A stretch of 64,000 nucleotides of DNA, from contig OX638133.1 in assembly GCA_951804985.1 (NCBI GenBank), forward strand, positions 268,501 through 332,500, read 5' to 3'. This DNA comes from Dryomyza anilis (lineage: Eukaryota > Arthropoda > Insecta > Diptera > Dryomyzidae). The notes under the pieces were generated by a model, which was not told the origin of the DNA, did no database searches, and saw nothing but the letters and a program-made list of their open reading frames with translations. The translations under genes and the position numbers were made by a program. Every line of letters starts with the position of its first letter. Positions within the stretch are counted from its first letter, which is position 1. Positions 45,228 to 55,900 of this stretch are shown here, one piece after another.

Positions 45228-45907
45228 CACAGAAAAAAATAATTCTTCAATATGATGAATTTATTCATAAATATTATGAATTTCACCAACTACCAGATTC
45301 ATCATTTTGATACAGCCGTTCATTAAATTAATGAATGCATTCATTATATATATGAACAAAATATTCAATACAATAAATTTGAATTCTCATATTGATGAAT
45401 TTGTTCATAACATTTTTCAATTTTTTTTTTTTATAAAATAATTTGAAAAAAATTGTTGTAAAAATTTTATTTAAAAAATAACAGTAAAAACATTTTTAAA
45501 AAATTATCCTAAAAAAAATATATAATATAAAACATTTTACTAATTTATGCATGTCGAGCAAGCATTATATAAGAAATAATAAACAAGAAGTACTTGAGAA
45601 CTAAGAAGTACGGCAAACAATGAACGAAAAAAAACATTTTGATAGAAATTTGGTTTAATGAACAGAGTTCTTCAATATGAAGGACTAATATGTTGTATTT
45701 TATATTTTTGTTCATTAATGTGATGAAACGTATTCTTCGCATACAGTTCATCATATTGAAGAACACTTTTTCGACAGTTACCAAGCGTTCTTCATATTTA
45801 TAACATTGATGGCATTAGTCATTAATATTATGAATGGCTCTTCAATACAATGAATCATGGTTTGAAGAACGGAATTCATCATTATGACGTAAATTTTTTT
45901 TTATGTG
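45228..45907 (+). mobile_element. MITE family A copy 2, with internal insertion
   Basis: A 680-bp element flanked by TA (45226-45227 and 45908-45909), beginning cacagaaaaaaataattctt and ending attttttttttatgtg. Both outer parts match copy 1 closely, including attcaccaactaccagatt-like and gttgaagaacggaattcat-like phrases (variant in each copy). About 195 bp between roughly 45410 and 45600 have no counterpart in copy 1 and look like an AT-rich insertion. Confidence 0.85.
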
Positions 45908-46440
45908 TACACTCAATACGAATATTTTGAAATATCATAAATCCTGATTTCCCAGAAAAATTGTGTCACTTTGACGCAATTTGTGCAGAGGTTTAAAATT
46001 ATTTAGAACAATTAAAATGTTTTGAAATAAAACACATTTTGAGGTTTTTTTTCAAAAAAAGGAACTTTTGAATTATGTTCCTCCATACTCCATTGACTTG
46101 GTTTCGAGAAAACCGTTAAAGTAGATTTAAATTACTAATTTTACATCATTATTCACAAAATTTACACGTTAAGTATTTTTTTTTTATATTTTGCAATTAA
46201 CTGTAACATATAGTTAGATTTTTTTAGTTCCAGCAGATTCGAGATATCAATGGATAATTGCTCTTTCTAAACACATTCAATCTAAAATGGCGTATAAAAC
46301 GAAATAATGCCCAGGTTACGATATATAACTTGTTTTGAGAATTTCGATGATTCAACGAAACTCACCATGAGTAAGATCATTTCTGGTTCAAATATTTCTG
46401 TAATTTGAAAGGAAAGACTATTTGACGAAATTGATGTAAT

Positions 46441-46690
46441 ATATCTATATATATAAAACCCTTTGTTAGTCTATCAGTCTATCGGTCTGTCTGTCTGTCT
46501 GTTTGTGCCAGCATCACGTCTATACCGCTCAACCGATTAAATTGAAATTTTGCACCAGAATACTATGGAGTCCGGAAGGTGACATAGGCTATATATGGGA
46601 GGGAATGTGCAAAGCGGGCGTAGCACCTCCCATAAAACCTAAACATTCAATGGGTTATAACTTGGGATGTACACCAGTTAAGAAGATAAA
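46441..46690 (+). repeat. Interspersed repeat with TCTG run and ACCGATTAAATTGAAATTTT
   Basis: The order is a TA-rich lead, a TCTG microsatellite (46486-46503), gccagcatcacgtctatacc, then accgattaaattgaaatttt, and gggcgtagcacctcccata. Such an order is common in dispersed insect repeats whose body follows a tetranucleotide run. Related GGCGTAG/CCTCCCATA strings occur at 15169. The class is not determined. Confidence 0.5.
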
Positions 46691-46965
46691 ATAAAAAAAC
46701 ACAAATACAAATTACAAAATCAAAATCAAAAACAAAAATCAAGCACAATAACAAATGCACAAAACTAATGAAAATGAAATAACACAAAAACAACAGCAAA
46801 ATAAAAAACAACAAAATAACAGATCGAAAAACAAAAGTAAAAACAAAAATCAAAAAACAAACACAAAAACAAAAGCATAAATACAAAAGAAAAAAACGAG
46901 AAAAACAATAACAAGGAAACATGTATAAAAAGTACAAACGCAAAAAAAAGTCTCATTTTGATTAT
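46691..46965. repeat. AACAAAAA-rich low-complexity tract
   Basis: Nearly pure A/C sequence of units such as aaaacaaaaatc and acaaaaacaa. On the minus strand it translates to Phe/Val/Cys-rich hydrophobic peptides, which are artefacts. Confidence 0.85.
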
Positions 46966-47489
46966 GAACAGAATACGGTTTAAATTTTTTTATAATTCAG
47001 ATAATTCTTTTTACTACACTTTTCATTTATATAACATAAAGTAAAAAATTAATAACTATGCCTAAAAAATGGTTTAAAAACAAAAAAAACTTACGAAAAA
47101 TCCCCGTTGCGTTAAATATATTTTTAAGTTTTAAAAGTCAAGTAACAGGAAATCAAAATTTGTGTGATGAAATTTTGACGTAAAATTTTCATTTCGTCGT
47201 TCGTGTCGAAATACATAAAATGGGTATAGGTTTTTAAAATCATAGGTTCATCACATTGGTTTCATTATGCATTGAACTCTAGACTGAAAAATATTGTGAA
47301 ATATCCAGTTGTGCCACAGCAAGAGTCGATATATAAGTTTTTGTATGATTTAATTTATTACAGACTATGTAGCGGTAACGAATTCCTCCGGGCAATAAAC
47401 ACATTTGATAAAATATCATAAACTAACAATTTATACGAACAATAAAAAAAAAATCCCTGAGAAGATTTAAGACAAACAGAAAAGAAAAA

Positions 47490-48640
47490 CTTCCAGATGA
47501 GAGATATAATCGCGCCTTGGCCATGTTGTAGCGCGGTAAGTGACACCGTTTTGTCGCCGCAGCTCGCAGCCCGCAGCAGCCTTCTGCCTCCTTGCACTGA
47601 ACATCGCGCATGCGGTTGCGATTGCGGTGCGGTTGCATCAACTTGTCAGCGCAATTATGTCGCACATCGCACATCTCGATTGCGTACGTTTTAATTTTCG
47701 CCACGTTGCGTTGGCTGGCAACGCTGGCGACTGGAGTGCTGACTGCAACAGTAGGAAGTGACGACAGTCGCGCCGACTCAAAAATGCAACAAATGACAGG
47801 AAATTCCATAGCAGCCAGCTGCAATGGCAGCACATTCCGCTGGCATTCGATCGATCGATCGCAGCAAGGCGAGGCGAGGCTGCAACAGCAACTGATGAGC
47901 AATACGATCCCGCGATAAGATTATCGATAAAAAAATGCAGTTGTTGCTGTGGCATCACTGCAATGCGCATAAATTAAATTGTTAACAACGTTGCCACCTT
48001 GCCGGAGCTGTTAAAATATGTTAACAATTAATTACAAAATTTTATTGCGTTCGAGTGGCCCGGACCGCAACCCGAGTCCAGTTGACACCGGCGATCAGCA
48101 CGGAGCACTGATTGATGCGAGGCCCCAAGTGTAACGTAAGCTGTAACTGGGTCCAACCATATTCGGACGCATTTCTCATTTATTTGGACCCCGCAATCAA
48201 CGATCATTTTCGCTGCTGTCACCTGAGACGATTTATGACCCAGCTTGACCCAGAAACACAACATATCCGAGGGAGCCTTTCGGTGCTACCATCAGCCCTT
48301 TCTGCGTCTGCCTGATATTTGGACTGTGATATTTCAATTTCCCGCAACGTTTTTCTGCAGAAATGAAAAATTAATTAATCTCGTCGCACAATGATCCTCC
48401 GCCAAACAAATTAGGTCTGTTTGGGCTCTGGTTCCGGCACTTTATTTATTGTTATTGCATTTTCATCACGCATATTTATGGTATCAAACAGATCCAGTGA
48501 AGAGTTGTATCTGGCACTTATCGCATCTGAGTCACGTACGAATTCGTCGAAATTAAGTTGTTGAAACACCACAGCTTAGTACAGATTGGGGATCATTAGA
48601 TGCGATCTACGTGACTCAGTGAAGAGTTATTATTTAGCGA
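47490..48640. promoter_or_regulatory. Unique CG-rich island
   Basis: A GC-richer block with the palindromic run cgatcgatcgatcg at about 47848-47861 and CAG/CTG triplets. Overlapping frames on both strands (for example 47423-47902 minus) are Cys/Arg-rich and unrecognised. It is most likely regulatory. Confidence 0.3.
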
Positions 48641-48659
48641 ACATTTTTTTTTACGCATA

Positions 48660-49042
48660 CACTCAAAATAATTAGTGCGACAATTAACTAAATAATTTTT
48701 GGTAAATTAAAGTTTCGTAATATAGACGATTTATTGTGTACTTCAATCCAAATTTTATTTTACAATAGATTCGTATATTTTGCCATTTGATATTTTTCGA
48801 TTTTCAAATACACGAATATATTTTGTAAATTTACGAAAAATCATTTGTACCATAATCGAATTTTGAATCATTTTCACGAATAGTTTCTCTAAATTTATGC
48901 AAGTTTTATTTTTAGTGTAAAAATACTATTTTTCGGGGTAAAAATACTATTTTTGGGGTTAAAAATCATTCTTAAAATATCAATTTACTCTAACAATGTT
49001 TTAACAATCTGCATTTTTATTTTATAAATTTTTCTTTGAGTG
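48660..49042. mobile_element. TA-flanked MITE, CACTCAAA ends
   Basis: A 383-bp element between TA (48658-48659) and TA (49043-49044), starting cactcaaaataattag and ending atttttctttgagtg. Near the right end two tandem phrases, gtaaaaatactatttttcgg and gtaaaaatactatttttggg, are present. Its ends resemble family B but the interior is unrelated. Confidence 0.75.
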
Positions 49043-49799
49043 TACTTTATATAAAAATATGTTAATGATTTAAGTTTGATGTTAAATAATATTTGTCATT
49101 ATAAAAGACAAAATTTTTGGCATTTAGACACATTCCGAAAGAACATTTTTCGCAGGATAAAGGCACTTTAAAAACATATTTACGAAAGATTTCAGACTAA
49201 TTTGTAATTCATATCAAAAACTGTCTTTTTCTGCCCCTGCCCCCAAAATATATCATGAGATTTGATTTTCTGCCATTTTTAAATAATAATCCTGGAAAAT
49301 GACAAAAAATGTCGCAAAACAAAAATTTTGGTCAGGGTCAACCCAATTCAGAAATATTTTTTAGAATGATTTCAGATAGATAAAGGCTTAGTTTGTATTA
49401 AGAGATTTCTATTTTTTGCACCTTCCAAAATATTACTGAAAATGCCAGAAATTTGGTCTCGGGTCCCCGAGAAATAAATTTGGCACTTTACAATATTTTT
49501 TCGACATATTTCCATCAAAGGCGAATTGGTCTTGGGATTTTTACGAAATATTTTAATCAGACAAATGTCTACCATCTGCCTTATCCATTCTTTCTAAAAA
49601 AAAAACAATTCATCCGTGTGATTGTCTGAAATCTACCCAAATTGTTGTGTGACAGACAGCATTTAGAACACTGAATCACGATTAAAAATCAATAAAATCT
49701 TCAAGGTAATATGAGTATTTTGTAAAAGTATATTTCGTATTACCATATAAATTAGTTTCTACAATATATTAAATAATGGAAAAGAGAAAAACCGAAATT

Positions 49800-51540
49800 T
49801 GTACCTGTTTTCTTATTCACTAATCTTCTAAACCTTCCATATGATTGGCCAGAAATAAGACGAAGCAAATGGAAACCCCTGAAAGAATAAATGCATGTGG
49901 TTCCCACAGCTTGGTACTGCTTTTGATGGAGCCGCGCTCATTGGCACCTAAAAGAGCCGAAGGGTTCACCCGGCAGGGAGCCGTTTAAGTACCTGTCGAA
50001 ATACGTACTGCCCTCCCCAACGACCATTACATATCCCAAAAGGAATGACAATTTATGACCGTCCATTGTTATGTAAAAACACCACCACAAAATGTCGCAT
50101 TTAAAAAAGTAACAGGTGTAACAGATGTAACATCTAAGCGCGATGTTTATCTCCGGAACGCGGCCAATAAATGTTCGATTTTAATGTGCGTTATTCGGCG
50201 ATGCGACCGACCGATAACAATATGTTGCACTGGGTCTCTGGTTCTCTGGATGCACATGACACCGCTTTAATGGCTGCTAATAGGACATTCATTACGGAAT
50301 TGGAGACACTTTACGAAGGTTGTTGTCGTGTCGAGTTGAAGTTTATTTATGGAGCCATAAACGTATTTTTATGACATCAAATTAAAGGGAAAACTAGCTC
50401 TAACTTGGTTATGCACGGCACTCAGTTCTGGAGTGGAAGGCGTTGTTCGAAGGCTTCCAAATTCGACTCTTAAACAAACTTTATTTTTCCTTTTATTGGT
50501 TTTCTTTTATTTGGTTGATGATCTTTTTTAACTAAATCAATTAAAATCTCATTGGTTTTTAATTGGAAGCTGAGCTCAATTTCCGAAAATTAATTTTAAA
50601 CGGACCCACATCAGTCGTGTTTATGACAGCCTCAGTTGGATGCGTTAATGCCTCCAATAAAATCACGCTCCAACACCTTCTGCACTCGCTGGCAATTAAT
50701 AAACTTAACGGCGGACCGCATCGGACCACGGACCACACAGCACGTTAATCCTCGAAAAGTGATTAAAAGCTTAACTGAGCATGAAAGCCCTCGCATGCGT
50801 CTTGACAGCACCGATCACTCGGTGATCGTAGATCGTTGATCAACGACCGCGGTTACTGATATCATCAGTCATCAGGTCAGCAGCAGTTCGAGGCAAAGTA
50901 ATATCAGTTCCTCTGTGTTATGTGGGTGTTTTATTTCGCACTCAATTCCTACAAATGAAAATCTTTAAGAGCGATCTCTTCGTAGTGGAAGGACGGCTTA
51001 AGCTAATCCTCACAATATTTAGATGCTTAACAAAAGATTTCACAAGTTGTGAAATGCCTAAATGGCTTAAATGGCTAAGCAGGAAACAGGCCCACATCCT
51101 GCAAGAGTTGCTTGCTGAACGATCACTGGGCGATCCTGCGACACATGTGATCATCATTTGACTCTCACTGCGACTATTGGACAGCCTAATGGATTGTCTG
51201 CCTTTTGTCGTTGTAATTGTTGCTCTTGTTTTGTTGTTTGGGTTGTTTTTGTTGTCATTGATGTTGCTGTTGCATGCAACACTTATTGCTGCAAGAACTT
51301 GTCTGATCTTCAGCCGACAATTATGGCACTTGGCACTTTGATGGTCGGCCGCAGTTGTTGCTGCTGCTGTCCGATCGGACCACCGGCGCAGTCCCAAGGC
51401 CACGTCGATACATGACAGACACTTGTTAGACAGGGTTCAGGTCCTTATTGTTATGGTAATTGTTACGATGTGGCAGTGGGCGATGACTTTTGCGTACAGT
51501 CTGCACAAATGATGAAATTATTTGTAGTCGATATTCATTT
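49800..51540. promoter_or_regulatory. Unique island, candidate regulatory DNA
   Basis: A moderately GC-rich block with CG-bearing sequence, TTG/CTG triplets at 51210-51290 and several GATCAYNGATC-type motifs near 50800-50850. Frames are short and unrecognised. Next to its right edge, cacccaagaaaataactt at 51552 resembles a MITE left end, but no right end was found. Confidence 0.3.
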
Positions 51541-52913
51541 TGCACCCAAGAAAATAACTTCTTCATTTTAAGAAGTTCGCATTGATTTTTGTTATGTCCA
51601 TCGAAATTCTGGTTAATGTCATATAATCATGTCCGAAGCCAAAAAGATACATTTATTATCATGTGAAACTAAAATTATTTGAAAGAGTTAAATTCTGAAG
51701 TAGAATTTTCATAGCTTTTCAAAAATTTATATTTTTGTATATCTCATTGAAATCGGTCACGTCCGGAACATTGAGTACCAAAAGTGTAGAAGTCAGTAGA
51801 AAAACCTAATATTTACAAAAAAAAATTACAAAACTTAAAAAACAACAGCGAATTTAAATCGTACATTTCGTAATGATGATTATTATTATTGTCAGATATA
51901 AAAATATTTTTAGAAAAAAAAAAATTGTAGTACCAAATTTTCATGTGGCACGTTTTTTTCCGTCCTGAAATTTTCTATGATTTATTATGATATAACTATA
52001 AAATTTGGGAACAAAGTGTCCATATACAAAAATAAAGCAGCTAGTATTTACTCAAATTTCTATACGACATATTTCTATACGAAACTTTTTCCCGTCCGAA
52101 ATGTCAAGTTTGGAATTTTTCTGTGATTTACTATGGAAAAACTATAAACTTCACGAACAATGTGTAAATATACTAATAAAGCACATTATCTTAAATATTA
52201 TTCAAGATAATTAAAAAAATATTTTGTACGCTAAATTTTCTGTGTTTTTGGAATTTCCGGATCGCAACTTATTTAATGGATATCTTAGCATACCTACAGA
52301 TTCTTTTATATTTGTCTTACGATTTTTATCTCTATTCAAATACCAGATATTACAGCTTTATGCGCACGAATGGCACTTCCGGTACCCCGGTAAATACTCA
52401 TTTAAAATACCCAACCCACATAAATTGATTTGAGTTTCCAGAACTAATGCATGGTTTCAGTGCTATCACTCGCTATCAATCGTCACTCGTCGTCTCGTGA
52501 TCACTTAGATGATCTATATTTTAGGAAGGTATATTGCAAAATCAATCTGTCCTAATATGGGCATTTACTGGGATTCCGGACGGGACATACGTACGCTTAA
52601 AACATTAATATCTCGAAGGAAAATTAAGGAATTTACTTGATTTTGTTTGTGCAGTATTTAAATGAGACTAAATATCTGCGAAAAATTAGAGAATTCTATA
52701 TGGTAGATCAAAAGATATAAATTAAATAGTTGTCATTCCGAACGGGACAAAAACGGTAAAAATCCAGGTTCATATGGCCCAAAACGCAGCCTATCACCAG
52801 CCATTTTTAAGCATTTTTCAACATATATTGCCCTGAAAACATATGAAATCCAATACTATTAATATTTTTTATAAATGTATCTAAAAGTACACTTTTGTGG
52901 TAAGATTTTCTAT

Positions 52914-53060
52914 GTATATAAAAATTTTTGTATGCCTTGTTATTTAGAGGTTATGAACGTTTCAAATTGTTTACTACGTTACATCGTACTATGAAACGTA
53001 GCAAACAATTTTAAATGTTCATAACTCCTAAACAACAAGCCATACAAAAAATTTTATATA
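52914..53060. repeat. Hairpin nested in the left arm of the palindrome
   Basis: Arms 52929-52980 and 52995-53046 are complementary over 52 nt with several mismatches (acgttcataacctc against gaggttatgaacgt-type sequence), with a 14-nt loop. AT-rich extensions pair further out to 52914 and 53060. It has no partner in the right half, so it is a later or separate insertion. Confidence 0.75.
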
Positions 53061-53668
53061 TGGGCCATTCCACACCAAATCGACCAAAAAAAGTCAAATT
53101 TGAGATTTTACCTTTTCGATTTCAATAAAATTTAGGCAACTGATAAAGGGTATCCAGATATTTACTGACATTTTATTTTTTATTTTTTCGTCAACTACTT
53201 CCAGAGATACAGTGGCTCAAAGTTACAAAAAATATTGTATGGTGGTTCATATTTAAATATCTCTTAAACTAGAAATGCTAGAAACTCCGCTGATGGCTCG
53301 TTTTAAAGATAATAGAACGAGCTTTTAAACAAAATAAGTTCTAACTTCTAAACGTGAACATGTGGCCCGTGGTCATTATCCTTCCACTTCAAAATAGATA
53401 GCTTGTTCTATTAGCTTTAAAACGAGCCATCAACGGAGTTTCTATCATTTCTACTTTAAGAGATATTGAAATATTAACAACCATAGAAAAGTGATTTCTG
53501 TCCTAATTTTAGTACCTTGAACCACTGTATCTCTGAAATTAGTTGGCGTAAAAAATAACAAAAAATTGATCAATGCATATCTTGATACCCTTTATCAGAT
53601 GCACAAATTTCATTGAAATCGAAGAAGGTGAGTTTCAACCGTTGGTCGATTTGGTGTGGAATGGCCCA
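53061..53668. mobile_element. Inner fold-back element with 25-bp perfect inverted ends
   Basis: It begins tgggccattccacaccaaat and ends in the exact 25-nt complement, with TATA on both outer sides. The 608-bp interior is itself palindromic: gataaagggtatccagat mirrors atcttgatacccttatc-like sequence, and gatggctcgttttaaagata mirrors tagctttaaaacgagccatc, with a centre near 53360. It forms the core of the larger palindrome. Confidence 0.8.
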
Positions 53669-54205
53669 TATAGCAAATCTTACCACAGAAGTGTACTTTT
53701 AGATATTTTTATAAAAAATATTAAAAGTATTTGATTTCATATGTTTTCGGAGCAATATATGTTGAAAAATGCGTAAAAATGGCAGGTGATAGGATGCGTT
53801 TTGGGCCATATGGAAATTCAAAAAAGTCAAAAAATTTGGGTACAAAATATTTTTTCAAAATATTTTAGCAAATAGCTGAAATCATGTGCTTCATTTGTAT
53901 ATTTACACATTGTTTTCAAAGTATATAGTTTTTTCATGATAAATCACAGAAAAATTCCGGACGGGACAAAAAGTTCCGTATAGAAATTATCAATACGATT
54001 ATTTTTCTAAAAATACTTTTTGCGTACAATATATTTTTTTAAATTATCTTAGAACATTGCTGAGACAATTTAGTTTATTTTTGAATATGAACACTTTGTG
54101 CCTACAGTTTATAGTTATCTGGTAATAAATCACAAAATATATCAAATTTTCTAAAAATTATTTTATATCTGACAATATTAATAATCATTATTATATTTCG
54201 TTACC

Positions 54206-54580
54206 GTTAACGAAATATAATTTCCAAATCCACCGTTATTTCGATGATTTGAGCATTTAGAATTTTTCATTCGTGGTTGACGTTTTTCTGGAAATGCATA
54301 TGTAAACCAGTTTTTTGAGTTTTTAACTATATAATGTTTTTCTCACTTTTCAAGCCGCCATATTTAGAGCTGCACATTTTGTCTAAAATGCTTAATTTTT
54401 CGTTGATTCGTTGACTTAAAATGCAATATCCCTAAAACAATGGTCTAATAATAGAATACCATATAAAATTGAAAGAACCATCGTTTAAATTTCCAGCAAT
54501 ACCCTAAAAAGTCCATATCAAACAAAGCGTTCAATCAAAATATTTGAACATTAATTAAATCGAAAAAAAGTACGTTGCAA
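54206..54580. other. AT-rich spacer
   Basis: No gene or element ends were resolved beyond the right arm of the palindrome. Confidence 0.4.
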
Positions 54581-54589
54581 GTTAATCAA

Positions 54590-55900
54590 TCAAAAGTTGA
54601 ACAACCTCGCGGTTCCATAATTACGCCAGCTCTACGCACTATGCACAACGCAGACGCAACCAGTAGCGCTCAACTGCCATTAAAGTTAATAAACAAAAAT
54701 AAATAAATGTACGAAAAAACACTAAAATAAAAAATAACAACACGCATAATAGCTTATTTACTACAAATCATGTCGACGGACATGATGAACCGAAAGACAG
54801 ACAAAAAAAAATCAGTCAGTCCATCGATCGATCGATCAGTCAGTCTCACGTTCAGTAGAGGCAACAATCAAAACAGTTTTTTGTCTACGCCAAAAACCAC
54901 ATTTCAGCGCTTCGGCTTGAAACGAACGAAACGAATCGAATCGAAAGAAATCAAATCGAGCGTGAATTAAACCAGTTCAATTCAGGACCGCAACATAAAC
55001 ACGCTGCGTATCTGATCATTATACGATCAGTGTTGATCATTTCATCCCGCGGCTGTTGACAGCCCAGCGCGGACATGACATGCGAATAATGGTTAAAAGT
55101 GCGAGCAGACCAGCAAGTCAATGCGGTCAAAACACAGACAAAAACACGCGTATATAATAATTACCGATCGTCCAGAGAACAGCAGATCAGAGCAGAGTGG
55201 AGCAGAAAAAGATCACGGCACGATCATTACCGAAGCCGCTTTGCCCTGTTGCTTCCCTCATTCGTTCGTTAGCTGCGTCTTTCAATATGGCTTTCAGCGT
55301 AACCGACATTTTGTGCAGACGCAGTTCTGCGGCTGAGACTGAGGGCTCTTTTGGTTAGGTTTCTTGAAAACTTAAAAATGTAAAATTATGTACGATCATG
55401 CTGCAGTCTGCAGTCTATATAAAGTTGTTCGCCGCTCGATGACCGCGGATGCTGGATTTTAATGCGTCTGCCTTCATTTGTTTCCAATCAACACGAGCAC
55501 AGTCCGCGAACCAAGAAGTGCTTCAAATCGATTCTAGGGATCCCGATGTCTTACTGGTCTGGCTTTTTTTTCTCGAGTTGATTTTGATGCTGGCAGTGAA
55601 GAGCATTGCTCGGTTTTGTCCGGTTCGGTTCGGTCCGGTCGGCCATAATGATGCTGGTATGAATTCCGAATTTGTTTCGCTGCCTTGCGGCATTATTTTG
55701 GATGTTTCAAGCGAAGAATTTAAAACGCAAAAACCAAAATAAGTCGGGATGATTTCGAGTTGATTGCTTTTTTAAAGCAGTGGTTGTTTGTGGCCTAAGA
55801 GGCGTTCTATGGAAGCCATTAAAGTGAACATGATCAAACATATGCGATTTCTTTGTTTTCGCTGTTTCGCAGCTGCGGAAAATGAGTTCATTTCACTGGC
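54590..55900. promoter_or_regulatory. Unique CG-rich island
   Basis: It contains ATCG/TCAG tetranucleotide repeats at 54825-54846, many GATCA motifs (55010-55040) and a TATATAAA string at 55416-55423. The frame starting ATG at 55449 (97 codons, one hydrophobic segment LLVWLFFLELILMLAV) begins only about 26 bp after the TATA string, too close for a leader. It is unrecognised. Confidence 0.3.

Larger units (their letters stand above)
51866..54205. mobile_element. Compound 2.3-kb fold-back (giant palindrome)
   Basis: Outer arms 51866-52230 and 53840-54205 are inverted copies sharing gtgatttactatgg.aaaa, gtgtaaatatac, tgtcagatataaaaat and terminal taatgatgattattatta-like sequence. Inner arms 52765-52930 and about 53665-53812 also pair (gcatatgttttc-like, taaaagtacac, ggtaagatt). 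The left half carries about 500 bp with no partner (52230-52760), including a family C segment. No transposase frame is seen. Repeated ccggacggga strings tie it to family C copies at 829 and 20400. Confidence 0.75.

Noticed and set aside
46647..46956. Hydrophobic minus-strand frames resembling membrane proteins.
   Set aside because: They are translations of an A/C-only low-complexity tract.
55416..55742. TATATAAA followed by a 97-codon frame, read as a small gene.
   Set aside because: The ATG is about 26 bp from the TATA string, leaving no leader; no initiator motif is seen and the peptide is unrecognised.
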